A stretch of 64,000 nt of DNA from Yinghuangia sp051388915 (GCF_051388915.1 NZ_JBPKBH010000019.1:1-64000); one strand, 5' to 3'; shown: positions 17,856 to 27,034, counted from the stretch's first letter. Notes: generated by a model from the sequence alone, not told the origin. A program made the numbers and translations.

Positions 17856-18857
17856 GTGGAGCTCACCGCCTGCTTCAACACGCTGCTCATCGACACGGTC
17901 AACCTGAGCCGGTTCAAGCTTGAGCTGCTCGACGACCGGGTGGGCAGCATCTATCGGGCTCTGAAGGAGGATGAGGAGATCGGGCACCTCGTCCTCGGCA
18001 AGATCCCTCAGGGCTCGTGGGCGCAGCGGACCATCATCGACCCCGTCGGCGACAACGAGTTCGACGCCGATTTCCTCCTCGTCCTGGAGGAGAACCCGGA
18101 CTGGCACGGCAGTCCGAAGACCTACATCGACAAGGTGTACGCGGCCCTGCACCGGCACAGCCGCTACGCAAACATGCCGCATTCGCGCAAGTGCCGTTGC
18201 GTGCGCCTGGTGTACAAGAACCTGATGCACGTGGACATCGTCCCGTACGTGCAACTCAGCGACGGCCGCGGTGTCATCGTCAACCGGGACGACAACGAGT
18301 GGGAAGCGACGGACCCCGACGGCTTCACGGCCTGGATGCGCAAGCAGGACGGCATCACCGGCGGGAACCTGCGCAAGGTCATCCGGCTGCTGAAGTACCT
18401 ACGCGACCACAAGAACTCGTTCACCGGGACCCGTTCGATCATTCTGACGACCCTGCTGGGCAACCAGGTCAACGAGGCACGGGCGTTGGCCGATCCGGGC
18501 TACTACTCCAACGTGCCCACGACCTTGTTGCACTTGATTCAGGACCTCAACACCTACCTTCAGGCGAACCCCACAAAGCCGCCGCTCGCCGACCCCTCCG
18601 GATCGGGTGTCACGTTCGACCACCGCTGGACCCAAGACACCTATGCCTACTTCCGCGAGCGGATCCGCGTGCATACGAGCGAGATCGAAGCCGCCTACTG
18701 CCACACGGACAAGAAGACCAGCATCGAGCTGTGGCAGCGCCTGTTCGGCACCGGATTCAAGGAGCCCGAGACGCCGCAGAGCAGCGCGAAGTTCCCCGCC
18801 GCTGTCTCGTCTGTCGCCGCTGTGACGACGACGGGACGGTCGGGGCGAGCTGGATGA
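17856..18857 (+). CDS. CBASS CD-NTase (cGAS/DncV-like nucleotidyltransferase), module A
   Basis: This 333-residue protein is predicted to make a cyclic nucleotide signal on phage infection. Residues 48-55 contain GKIPQGSW (the GS motif), residues 68-73 contain EFDADF (metal-binding Asp70 and Asp72), and the third Asp lies in HVDIVPYV at residue 127. The N-terminal helix and C-terminal helical part match SMODS-type CD-NTases. I chose GTG at 17856, preceded by GGGATGG, because it gives the usual family start; the frame is open from 17682. The stop overlaps an ATG (ATGA at 18854-18857) that begins the next gene. The C-terminus would be the target of conjugation by the adjoining Cap2-type enzyme. 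Confidence 0.88.
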   Translation: MELTACFNTLLIDTVNLSRFKLELLDDRVGSIYRALKEDEEIGHLVLGKIPQGSWAQRTIIDPVGDNEFDADFLLVLEENPDWHGSPKTYIDKVYAALHRHSRYANMPHSRKCRCVRLVYKNLMHVDIVPYVQLSDGRGVIVNRDDNEWEATDPDGFTAWMRKQDGITGGNLRKVIRLLKYLRDHKNSFTGTRSIILTTLLGNQVNEARALADPGYYSNVPTTLLHLIQDLNTYLQANPTKPPLADPSGSGVTFDHRWTQDTYAYFRERIRVHTSEIEAAYCHTDKKTSIELWQRLFGTGFKEPETPQSSAKFPAAVSSVAAVTTTGRSGRAG

Positions 18858-18882
18858 GCAAGCGCGAGTCCACGCGGCCTGG

Positions 18883-19007
18883 GGGGGGGGGGGGGGGGGG
18901 GGGGGAGGGGGGGGGGGGGGGGGGNNNNNNNNNNNNNNNNNNNNNNNNNNNNNNNNNNNNNNNNNNNNNNNNNNNNNNNNNNNNNNNNNNNNNNNNNNNN
19001 NNNNNNN
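18883..19007. other. Poly-G artefact followed by assembly gap (83 N)
   Basis: From 18883 to 18924 the sequence is G except for one A, then N begins at 18925. Such a run is typical of two-colour Illumina no-signal calls and is not real sequence. A coding region that starts MSKRESTRP at 18854 runs into it. Confidence 0.95.
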
Positions 19008-20718
19008 CGCTGCCACTCCATGGCAGCGCCAGGCGCTTGGGGATCTCCGCGTGATCACGTCGGAACAGCCCGGGACGCTGCGGGTGGTGGGAGCGCCTGA
19101 CCGTACGGACGACGGCGCCCTCGTGGTACAGATCGAGATCGACACCAGGGAGATCATCTCCATGGAGGGAGGAATCCAGCTTGACCCGCACGAGCGGTTC
19201 ATACTACGAATCCCCTCCTCCCCGCTGCTTTCCCCGCAGGTCGACGTCGCGCACGCACGGTTCATCGGCGCCCCCCACGTCCTGATGGGCCATCGGCTGT
19301 GCCTGTATTTGGACCCCGCACGGGAGTGGAACCCGGCCGAGGGCATTCGCTCGTGCCTCAACCGCCTGTGGAACTGGCTCAGCGACGCAGCTGGCAACCG
19401 TTTCGACGCTTCGACTGCCCTGTACCACGCGGTCGGCGGCGTCCTGCATCAGTCAACGGGCGCCCCCACCATCGTCGTACGTGAACCGGTGCCCGAAAAG
19501 CGGGTGCAGGTCGGGTACCTAGCCTCCAGGGCTCCCCAACGTCTGGATCTTGTTTTCTCCCCACAAGATCACCCGGCGGCACGCCTGCCGGTCATCACCA
19601 CCCCCGCGCCGCTGCCGATGGGAGCCGGCACCACACTCCTCCAGCTCCTGCAACAGATCGATGGGCCGACGGCCGGCGCCGCGACAAGCCCGTTCGCCCC
19701 AGCCGTGCTGACCTCGCTCGTGACCAGCGTGGTGCGAAACGCTGAGAACACTCCCCAGTACTTCCTCCTGGCCGTACCTCATCCCGCAGGCGGGCCACCC
19801 CATCTGCTCGCGGGCCGGATTCCCGCAAGCGCCGCGAACGAGCTGCGCGCTCGTGCGCAGCGGCAGCCCGGTTCCCTCAGCAGCCTCACGCCCAGCGCGG
19901 TGAACCCGAATCTCCCGATCGAATGGTGCCGAGTGTCCGACGAACGGGATGCCGTCACGACCCGACGGGACGAAAACCGCCCCGTCGCCAACTACCGGGG
20001 CAAACGCATCCACATCTGGGGTTGCGGAGGGATCGGATCCTGGACGGCCGAGTTCATCGCGCGCGCTGGAGCCGCCCACATCACATTGTGTGATCCCAGC
20101 GTGGTCACGGGCGGAGTGCTCGTCCGGCAGAACTACCTCGAGCCCGATATCGGCTCTGCCAAGGCCGCCGCACTCGCCGACAGGCTGCGCAATATCAACG
20201 ACAACCTGACTGTCGAGGTCGCAGAGGGCATGCTCCCCGAGGCCAGCGAACAGATCGTGGCTGAGGCCGACGTCGTCATCGACGCCACCGTCAGCCTGGC
20301 GGTCGGGCAGCTCCTCGACGTCCTCGCGCGTACCCGACACCGAAAGGCAACCCTCGCCCAGTTCGCCACGGATACCCGCACCGGGACGCTGGGCATCCTC
20401 ACCGTCTCCGCCCCGGGAACAACCCAAGGGCCGTACACCCTGGACGCGTTGGCAGGCGCATCCGTGCTCGAGGACCCTCGACTCGAGCTGTATCACCCCC
20501 TGTGGCGGGACGCAGAAGGCGGCGACGAACTGACACCGACCCGCGGTTGCTCCGTCCCAACCTTCCACGGCTCCTCAGCCGACCTAGCGGCCGTTGCCGC
20601 CACACTCACGACGTTTCTCGGCATGCACCTCGCCACGCCGATGTCAGGAACCCACATCGTGGCGCTTCCACACGCTCACAGCGGACCGCATCACCATTTC
20701 GTACCGCAAGAGCTGTAG
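19008..20718 (+). CDS. cap2: CBASS E2-E1 fusion (Cap2-like), 5' end in gap
   Basis: This protein is a ubiquitin-transfer-like enzyme that would activate and transfer the C-terminus of the CD-NTase. The numbering below is from the first readable start (GTG 19051). Residues 1-125 form an E2-like fold, with the catalytic Cys84 in GHRLCLYLD followed by EWNP. Residues 315-555 form a ThiF/E1 adenylation domain: the nucleotide loop is HIWGCGGIGS (321-330), Asp348 is in CDPS, RQN is at 359-361, and the E1 Cys500 is in TPTRGCSVPTFHG. Codons before 19051 stay open to the gap edge (TPWQRQALGDLR), so the real start is probably the ATG at 18854. No JAB protease is fused. Confidence 0.88.
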
Positions 20719-20859
20719 TGTCGCGAACCGCCGGGCGATCGAGGCAGACTGCCCATACGCCGACGGAAGGCGCGGTAGCACCGGAGATGCAGCACATGAA
20801 GCATGAGGCGTCGAGGTCAACCCGGTCTGGACCGACGCAGTACCGAGGGGAGTCCACCC

Positions 20860-22020
20860 GTGGTGCGCAAGTCGATCCCTGAAGTGGAGCGGCTCAAAGT
20901 CTGGGTCCGCGCTGGCGGGCGCTGCGAACTGTGTGGCGCCTATCTGCTTGAGGGCAAGCTCACCTACCAAGAGTTCACTCTTGGAGAACTCGCCCATATT
21001 GTTGGACAGGAATCGACACCGGATTCACCTCGCGGCATGGACCCCTTGCCGAAGGACAAGCGGGACCTGGCGGACAACCTGATGCTGTTGTGCCGCGGCG
21101 AGCACAACGAAATCGACCGCAAGGGCTCTCTGAACGTCATGACGGTCGAGCGGTTGCGACGTATCAAAAGCGATCGAGAGGCATGGATCCGACGGCTGAC
21201 AGGCCTGAACACTGAAGCTGGCACGGTGGTGATCCGGTTGATCGGGCAGGTACGTGGCCAAGAGGTCGAGCTCACGAAACCCACCGCCGCCGAGGCGGTC
21301 ATCCGCTCCGAAGAGCGATTCCCGGATTTTCCACTCAGCTTGCACGGCGACGGCTTCGAGATCGATCTGCGCCATGTGCCCGGTGAGCAGACAGGCGGAC
21401 TCGCCTACTGGGAGCAATGCCGACTGCAGATCGACCGAGTCCTTGAACACAAGCTCGCCGATGCACTGCGCGAGGACTCGGTGCAGCACGTCAGCGTTTT
21501 CGCCTTCGCCCGCCTGCCACTGCTCGTCTATTTTGGCTCTCGCCTGGACGACACTTTCAGCGTCTCCATCTACCAGCGACACCGCCGCACTGAATCCTGG
21601 TGCTGGCCGAACAGTTCGGAAGCGACCGTACGCTTCACCACCGAATCCCACCTCAGTCCTTCGCCCACCGCGCCGGAGGGGGTGCTGCTGTTGAACATCT
21701 CGGGAACTATCCAGGCGGGAGAACTCCCCGAACCCCTCAGCGGGCTGCCTCGCTGGACGATCAGCCTGCAAGACCTCACCCCGGCTGTTGACGTCATCAA
21801 CTCGCTCTCCGCACTCGACGAGTTCACCTCCGTCCTCCGGCTGTTCCTCTCCGAACTGGAAGCCGGCCACAAGAACCTGCGGCGTCTGCACGTACTGGCC
21901 GCCGTGCCCGTTTCCGTGGCGGTGGCTATCGGCCGCGTGCACGATGCCAACGTCCACCCCGATCTCGTCGTCTACGACCGCACCGACGGCCAATACAACG
22001 CGGCATTGGAAATCTCGTAG
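20860..22020 (+). CDS. cap5: HNH-SAVED effector (Cap5-like) of CBASS
   Basis: This 386-residue protein is a DNA-cutting CBASS effector. The N-terminal domain is an HNH nuclease: RCELCGAYLL (Cys22, Cys25), ELAHIVGQE (His46), then NLMLLCRGEHNEID (Asn73, Cys78, His82). After a linker, residues 165-386 form a SAVED domain that would bind the cyclic oligonucleotide made by the module A CD-NTase and switch on the nuclease by assembly. I start at GTG 20860, because GAGGGGAG lies seven bases upstream. It is 141 bp after the Cap2 gene and 134 bp before the patatin gene. Confidence 0.88.
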   Translation: MVRKSIPEVERLKVWVRAGGRCELCGAYLLEGKLTYQEFTLGELAHIVGQESTPDSPRGMDPLPKDKRDLADNLMLLCRGEHNEIDRKGSLNVMTVERLRRIKSDREAWIRRLTGLNTEAGTVVIRLIGQVRGQEVELTKPTAAEAVIRSEERFPDFPLSLHGDGFEIDLRHVPGEQTGGLAYWEQCRLQIDRVLEHKLADALREDSVQHVSVFAFARLPLLVYFGSRLDDTFSVSIYQRHRRTESWCWPNSSEATVRFTTESHLSPSPTAPEGVLLLNISGTIQAGELPEPLSGLPRWTISLQDLTPAVDVINSLSALDEFTSVLRLFLSELEAGHKNLRRLHVLAAVPVSVAVAIGRVHDANVHPDLVVYDRTDGQYNAALEIS

Positions 22021-22154
22021 TCCCGGGCCGAGCCGGGGATCGGTGACTGGCTCGACCGGCGGCCCAACCCTGGCGGAGCACAGTTGCCGCCCAGGTGCCA
22101 GGGCCTGGAGGCAACAGCTTCTGATGACTCACGCGTGGAAATCTGCACGGAAGT

Positions 22155-23171
22155 GTGTTAATCGCGGAGGCCCTACCCGCAAAGCGGAACCTCCCAGGAA
22201 CCCACGATTCGGGGGCGGTTGCACTGACGAGGCGTTTTCAGATACTCGCCCTCGACGGCGGCGGCTTCCGTGGCATGTTCTCTGCCGCTGTGCTGGCCCG
22301 CCTCGAAAAGGACCTTGATGTCCGCATCACCGACCACTTCGACCTGATCGCTGGCACCTCGACCGGCGGCATCATCGCGCTGGGCCTCGGCCTCGGACTG
22401 TCCCCGCAGCAGATCCTCGAGTTCTACACCGAGCACGGGCCGCGCATCTTCCGGGACCGCAGCCGCCTACGCGGCCTCAGGCACCTCGTCCGCGCCAAGT
22501 ACGCCACGGAACCGCTGCGCGCGGCCCTCACCGAGGTATTCGGCGACCGGACCTTCGGAGAGAGCACCAAACGCCTGGTGATCACCTCCTACAACATCGC
22601 CGCCGACGACGTGTACCTCTTCCGGACCCCGCACCTGCCTAACCTCAAGCGGGACTGGCGCGAGAAGGCCGTCACCGTCGCGCTCGCCACCTCCGCCGCG
22701 CCGACCTACCTGCCCGGAATGCCGCTGGACGGCGCCCGACTCGTCGACGGCGGGGTCTGGGCGAACAACCCGGTCATGGTCGCGCTGACCGAGGCCGTGG
22801 GCCCGCTGTCCGTCCCGCTGGACGCGATCCGGGTGTTCAGCCTCGGGACCACCACCGACGTCCGCCACCGCCACCGCCGCCTCGACGGCGGCGGCTTGCT
22901 GCCCTGGGCGGGCGACGCCGTTGAGGTACTCATGCGCGTCCAGAGCGAGAGCGCCGCGAAGCAGGTACGCCACTTCGTCGGCAAGGACAACGTGCTGCGC
23001 CTCAACCCGACAGTGCCCACAGGCGCCGTCGCCCTGGACAAGGTCGACATCCATACCCTCTCGGGACTCGCCGGACACGTGAGCCGCGACGCCTCCCCGG
23101 CCGTCCACCGTCTCTTCTGCGACCACCAAGCACCGGCGTACGCGCCCCTCTACCCCGCTCGTAAGGAATGA
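22155..23171 (+). CDS. capV: Patatin-like phospholipase (CapV-like CBASS effector)
   Basis: This 338-residue enzyme would break down membrane phospholipids when triggered by a cyclic nucleotide. The patatin signature is complete: the oxyanion loop DGGGFRG (34-40), the nucleophile Ser69 in GTSTGG, and the catalytic Asp198 in VDGGVWANNP. No signal peptide is visible, so it acts from the cytoplasm. The start is GTG at 22155. The stop at 23171 is one base before the start of the second CD-NTase, a tight coupling that ties this effector to module B. A 134-bp spacer separates it from the Cap5-like gene, so module B may have its own promoter. Confidence 0.88.
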   Translation: MLIAEALPAKRNLPGTHDSGAVALTRRFQILALDGGGFRGMFSAAVLARLEKDLDVRITDHFDLIAGTSTGGIIALGLGLGLSPQQILEFYTEHGPRIFRDRSRLRGLRHLVRAKYATEPLRAALTEVFGDRTFGESTKRLVITSYNIAADDVYLFRTPHLPNLKRDWREKAVTVALATSAAPTYLPGMPLDGARLVDGGVWANNPVMVALTEAVGPLSVPLDAIRVFSLGTTTDVRHRHRRLDGGGLLPWAGDAVEVLMRVQSESAAKQVRHFVGKDNVLRLNPTVPTGAVALDKVDIHTLSGLAGHVSRDASPAVHRLFCDHQAPAYAPLYPARKE

Positions 23172-23172
23172 C

Positions 23173-24339
23173 GTGAACGCGCTCCACCAGATGCGAGACT
23201 CCACCGACTCGCTCGAACAAATGCTGTCCATGCTCCTCGACGGCGCCGTCGAGGTCCTCGACATCTCGCCCGACCTCTACGACACCGCGGTCGGGCGCTA
23301 CGAAGACGTCGGGAACTGGCTCGCAGAGAACGGCAGCCCCGGATGGGAGATCTTCCCCCAGGGCTCCTTCCTCCTCGGCACCGTGATCCGCCCCGGCACA
23401 CCGAGCGGCGAGTACGACATCGACCTCGTCTGTCGGCTCCCGCTGGACAAGGACAGCACGTCGAAAGCAGAGCTCAAGCAGGAGGTGGGGAACAAGCTCA
23501 TCGCCTACCGGCGCTCGAAGCTCCGCCAAGGCCACACCGACGGCCCGGACACCCTCGAGTCTCGCCGCCGCTGCTGGACCCTCGGATACCCCGGCTTCCA
23601 CCTCGACGTCCTGCCCGCCATCCCCGACCAGGAGCACCCGCCCACCGGCATCCTCCTGACGGACAAGAACCTCCACAAGTGGCAGCACAGCAACCCCCTC
23701 GGCTACGCCGACTGGTTCCGCACACAGTCCGAGCAGTCCCGCACGTTCGTCGAAAAGCGGCTCGCCAACGTCGCGAAGGTCCCCGAGCATCACATCCGCA
23801 GCACCCTGCAGCGCCTCGTACAGGTCCTCAAGTGGCACTGCATGCTGTACTTCGCCGACGACACCGACAACCGGCCGCCATCCATCCTCTTGACAACACT
23901 CGCCGGGTACGCGTATCGCGGCGAGGACGACCTGTTCACCGCAGTCCGCAACGTCCTTGCCTCGATGAAGGGATTCATCGAGAACCGCGACGGTCGATGG
24001 TGGGTCGCCAACCCCGCCCACGAAGAGGAGAACTTCGCCGACAAATGGAATGAGTACCCCGAGCGGCGCAAGGGCTTCTTCTCGTGGTTCAACGAGATCA
24101 GCACCACCATGGACAGCCTGTCCGTCATGGAATCGAAGGGCTTGGACGCCGTCTACGCCCACCTCGCCAAGTCCTTCGACGCGGTCCCCGTCACGCGCTC
24201 GTACGAGCGATACGCAGCCCGCCTGAAGGCACCCACAGGCCAACGGATGGGCGCCACGGGGCGCCTCTCTACATCAGCCGCCGGCCCCCGTAGGAAGCCG
24301 AACACCTTCTATGGCCAGCATCCCGGCCCGCGCGGTTAA
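23173..24339 (+). CDS. CBASS CD-NTase, module B
   Basis: This second CD-NTase has 388 residues. The GS motif is in FPQGSFLLGT (64-65), the paired acidic residues are in EYDIDLV (Asp82, Asp84), and the third Asp is in FHLDVLPAI (Asp145). It is clearly diverged from the 333-residue module A enzyme: the flanking residues and the C-terminal region differ. The two probably make different products. It begins with GTG one base after the patatin stop, behind AAGGA. Its end overlaps the E2 gene by 29 bp. The tail GQHPGPRG ends in Gly, which may suit E2-dependent modification, but this is inference. Confidence 0.88.
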   Translation: MNALHQMRDSTDSLEQMLSMLLDGAVEVLDISPDLYDTAVGRYEDVGNWLAENGSPGWEIFPQGSFLLGTVIRPGTPSGEYDIDLVCRLPLDKDSTSKAELKQEVGNKLIAYRRSKLRQGHTDGPDTLESRRRCWTLGYPGFHLDVLPAIPDQEHPPTGILLTDKNLHKWQHSNPLGYADWFRTQSEQSRTFVEKRLANVAKVPEHHIRSTLQRLVQVLKWHCMLYFADDTDNRPPSILLTTLAGYAYRGEDDLFTAVRNVLASMKGFIENRDGRWWVANPAHEEENFADKWNEYPERRKGFFSWFNEISTTMDSLSVMESKGLDAVYAHLAKSFDAVPVTRSYERYAARLKAPTGQRMGATGRLSTSAAGPRRKPNTFYGQHPGPRG

Positions 24340-24739
24340 CCTCGGCCACCAAGCGGCGGCGATCAAAGCGGTCGTCCCCAATGCCGAGGTGACCGTGCGC
24401 CGCGGCGAACTCGTCTGCACTCTCACCCTGCAGCCCGCCCCCGCGTGCAAGAAGTACACCGTCCGGCTCGCATACCGACACCGGCGCCGACCTCGCGTGA
24501 CCATCATCGATCCGCCGTTGACGATGCATCCGGACTCCACATCGCTGCCGCACGTCTATGCCGACGGAACCCTGTGCTTGTACCTGCCCGGGGAGTGGAA
24601 GGAGGACATGCTCCTCTCGGACACGATCCTGCCGTGGACCTCGGCCTGGCTCCTGCATTACGAGCTCTGGCTCATCCTGGGGCATTGGACCGGCACCGGA
24701 GACGCGCACGTCGTGCCGACACCCAAGGATCATCTCTGA
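24311..24739 (+). CDS. Stand-alone E2-like protein of CBASS (type II-short)
   Basis: This 142-residue protein has the E2 catalytic pattern LPHVYADGTLCLYLPGEW, with Cys89 as the likely active residue. The order of strands before it and the long helix after it fits an E2 fold. There is no E1 domain in the protein. Known type II-short CBASS use an E2 of this kind without an E1 to regulate the CD-NTase. The gene overlaps the module B CD-NTase by 29 bp, and AGGAAG lies within that gene upstream. The neighbouring E2-E1 protein of module A could in principle act on it. Confidence 0.85.
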   Translation: MASIPARAVNLGHQAAAIKAVVPNAEVTVRRGELVCTLTLQPAPACKKYTVRLAYRHRRRPRVTIIDPPLTMHPDSTSLPHVYADGTLCLYLPGEWKEDMLLSDTILPWTSAWLLHYELWLILGHWTGTGDAHVVPTPKDHL

Positions 24740-25212
24740 ATGCAGTTACTGCCATACTCGCCACCCTCGCGACGGGTTCCCACGAGCTCCCTACCCGAGT
24801 ACTCCCATCTTCTTTGCTGGAGCGGCATCGACCCCCACCAGTAACCGGAGTTCGGAACCCCCAGCGAGTCCGGAAATGACAGTCGAAACACCCCTCGGAT
24901 TCGCCAGTTTCCCCATCACTTGCGTAGATCTCTGCGCCCTGGCCCGTTGAGGCTTTGGGGTGCGGAACCCCCGGCCGTTGGGTGCTGGCTGTTGCGCTGG
25001 TTCTGACAAGAGCTTGCTTGGGCCTGCTATTTATTGCACGCGTGGGGCATCGCCCACGCCCGGCCCCGAGCCGACACCGGCGTCGTGCGCCGTACGCGGT
25101 CTGACCGGGACGCTGCGAACCGAGCAGCGACGAAGTCCCTCAAAGTTCCCGTGCGTGTGTCGTTTCCGGGTCGGGATTCCTCCGTAGAGGGTGACGGTTT
25201 CGTTCGGCCCTG
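24740..25212. other. Intergenic region between the CBASS cluster and the excisionase gene
   Basis: No supported coding sequence is present in these 473 bases. There are two related sequences, CGGAACCCCCAG near 24856 and CGGAACCCCCGG near 24963. There is also an AT-rich stretch with a 7-bp inverted repeat at 25040-25059. It probably holds the promoter and operator of the excisionase and integrase genes. Confidence 0.5.
25040..25059. repeat. Inverted repeat GCGTGGG-n6-CCCACGC
   Basis: A perfect 7-bp dyad lies just after an AT-rich stretch (CTATTTATTGCAC) and about 150 bp before the excisionase-like gene. It could be an operator for the integration genes or a terminator. Confidence 0.4.
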
Positions 25213-25518
25213 ATGGGCCGCCTCACCCTCGCGGAGGCCGTGGTGCGCGACAACGCGGAGCGCAGTGAACTCCCTTCCCCCACAGACGACTCCCCCGACA
25301 GGCCCCACCCGGGTGCCGTGTTGTTGCTGACGCCGGCGCAGGCCGCGGCCCGGTTGCAGGTGCGGGAGTCGTGGCTGCGGGCGAAGGTGTCCGCGCGGGT
25401 GGTCCCGTGCACCTTCGTCGGGCGGCATCTGAGGTTCTCCGAGCAGGACCTGGCCGACATCATCGCCGCCGGACGCACCGAACCGCGCCGCGGCCGCCGC
25501 AACCGCCGCGCCCGATAG
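25213..25518 (+). CDS. Excisionase-like helix-turn-helix protein
   Basis: This 101-residue protein has a MerR/AlpA-type helix-turn-helix: LTPAQAAARLQVRESWLRAK, followed by VPCTFVGRHLRFSEQDLADII. That pattern is typical of excisionases found just upstream of tyrosine integrases in actinomycete integrative elements. The Arg-rich tail (GRRNRRAR) may contact DNA. It starts at ATG 25213, with a weak ribosome binding site, and its stop is 160 bp before the integrase start. Its likely role is to favour excision of the element from the tRNA-Pro site. Confidence 0.7.
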   Translation: MGRLTLAEAVVRDNAERSELPSPTDDSPDRPHPGAVLLLTPAQAAARLQVRESWLRAKVSARVVPCTFVGRHLRFSEQDLADIIAAGRTEPRRGRRNRRAR

Positions 25519-25678
25519 TCCGGTTCGGCCGCTCCCCCGACCAGAACTCCGGTGCCGGGCACCGGACTTGCCAGGGCGGGCCGAGTGGAGCGTCCATCGT
25601 CGGCGACCGGCCCCACACCGGCGGTGCGTTGTCGCGGTGTCGGGGCGACCCCAAGTTCCCTGGGAGGGGATCTTTCCT

Positions 25679-27034
25679 ATGGCTTGGTCCGAGAAGCACG
25701 GCAGCACTTGGCGGGTGCGTTACCTCAAGGACGACGGCACCCTCGGCTCGGAGAACGGCTACCCCGACAAGGACGCGGCGGACGACCGCGCGGACGAGAT
25801 CAACGCCGAGCAGCGCCAGGGCACGTTCGCCGACCCCGCGCTCGGCCACACTCCGGTGCGGGACTGGGTGGACACCTGGCGCAAGACCCTCGACGTCGGC
25901 GAGGAGACCCGCAGCATGTACGAGAGCATCCTGCGCAACCACCTCCTCCCCCGCTGGGGCGACACCGAGTTGGCGGCGATCACCCGCTCCGCGGTGCGGA
26001 TCTGGCGGAACAGCCTCGGCGCGACGTACGCGCCCACGACGGTCACGCACATCACCAAACTGCTGTCGATGATCCTCGCCGACGCCGTCGACGAAGGACT
26101 CATCACCGCCAACCCCGCCACCGGCAGGCGGCGCGGGCGACGGGCACGGGTCAAGAAGCCCGCACCCGTGTGGGCCGAACCCCGCGACGTCCTCGCCGTC
26201 GCCGAGCGGATCCGGGAACTGGCCGGCTCGAACGCGTACGTGATGGTGCTCACCGCCGCCTACACGGGCATGCGGTGGGGTGAGACCACCGGGCTGCGGT
26301 GGCCGCACGTGGACCTGGTCCGGGGCGTGATCACTGTGCACCCGGAGGCCGGGTCGTTGCACGAGATCAACGGGCGGTGCTTCGTCGGGCCGCCGAAGAC
26401 CGCGGAGTCGGCGCGGGAGATCGCGATCCCGCCGTTCCTGGTCAAGCTGCTGGAAGCCGAACGGCAGCACGCCGCCAACGGGTTGACCACCACCAACCCG
26501 GACGGGGCGCAACAAGCCGTAGACGGGGTGGTGTTCACCAGCCCCGGCGGCGGGTGGTGGCGCCGGTCGACGTTCTCCCGGCGGTACTGGCGGCCCGCGG
26601 TCAACGGCGACGGCCGGCGTGGATGGGGCCCGGTCAAGCCGGGGCTGACGTTCCATGGGCTGCGGCACTCGCACAACACCTGGATGATCGACGACGGCAT
26701 CGTGGACGTCGCCCGCGCCCGCCGACTCGGGCACCACGTCCCGGACAAGCTCCAGGACGTCTACGGGCACGTGTCCGAGCGGCTGGTGAAGCGGATCGTG
26801 AAGAACATGGAGAAACGCTGGCAACGCACCTGGGAACAGGCCCACCCGGAAACGCCCGCGATCGGCGCGGCGGGCCGGGCGAAGCCCGCAGCCGAGGGCA
26901 CAGGCAAGGCCAAGGGGAAGAAGAAGGACAAGGCCGCCCGGAAGCAGGAACGCCGCCCCGAGACCGGTGGCGGCCGCGCGCTTGGCCCGGCGTCAAGGGG
27001 TCGTCTCCGTTCGGCGGAGTCTGACGCGGCTTGA
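25679..27034 (+). CDS. int: Tyrosine recombinase/phage-type integrase
   Basis: This 451-residue protein catalyses site-specific insertion and excision. It has an AP2-like N-terminal arm-binding part (WRVRYLKDDGT), a core-binding domain (PVRDWVDTWRKTLDV...SMYESILRNHLLPRWG) and a catalytic domain. The catalytic residues are seen in YTGMRWGE (Arg), HGLRHSHNTW (His-x-x-Arg), LGHHV (His) and VYGHV (Tyr nucleophile). The C-terminal 70 residues are Lys/Arg/Ala-rich. The start is ATG at 25679 behind GGGAGGGG. It points at a tRNA-Pro fragment 100 bp downstream, which marks its attachment site. Confidence 0.92.
   Translation: MAWSEKHGSTWRVRYLKDDGTLGSENGYPDKDAADDRADEINAEQRQGTFADPALGHTPVRDWVDTWRKTLDVGEETRSMYESILRNHLLPRWGDTELAAITRSAVRIWRNSLGATYAPTTVTHITKLLSMILADAVDEGLITANPATGRRRGRRARVKKPAPVWAEPRDVLAVAERIRELAGSNAYVMVLTAAYTGMRWGETTGLRWPHVDLVRGVITVHPEAGSLHEINGRCFVGPPKTAESAREIAIPPFLVKLLEAERQHAANGLTTTNPDGAQQAVDGVVFTSPGGGWWRRSTFSRRYWRPAVNGDGRRGWGPVKPGLTFHGLRHSHNTWMIDDGIVDVARARRLGHHVPDKLQDVYGHVSERLVKRIVKNMEKRWQRTWEQAHPETPAIGAAGRAKPAAEGTGKAKGKKKDKAARKQERRPETGGGRALGPASRGRLRSAESDAA

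Noticed and set aside
16884..18254. A 456-residue form of the GHKL protein starting at 18254
   Set aside because: The extra N-terminal part is antisense to the CD-NTase gene and has no domain; a start near 17732 is more sensible.
18017..19054. Poly-Gly frame through the poly-G and the gap
   Set aside because: It is produced by the sequencing artefact and is in a shadow frame of the CD-NTase.
22021..22154. A strong terminator between the Cap5-like and patatin genes
   Set aside because: The short dyad TCCCGG/CCGGGGA after the stop is imperfect and lacks further support; I could not decide between read-through and termination.
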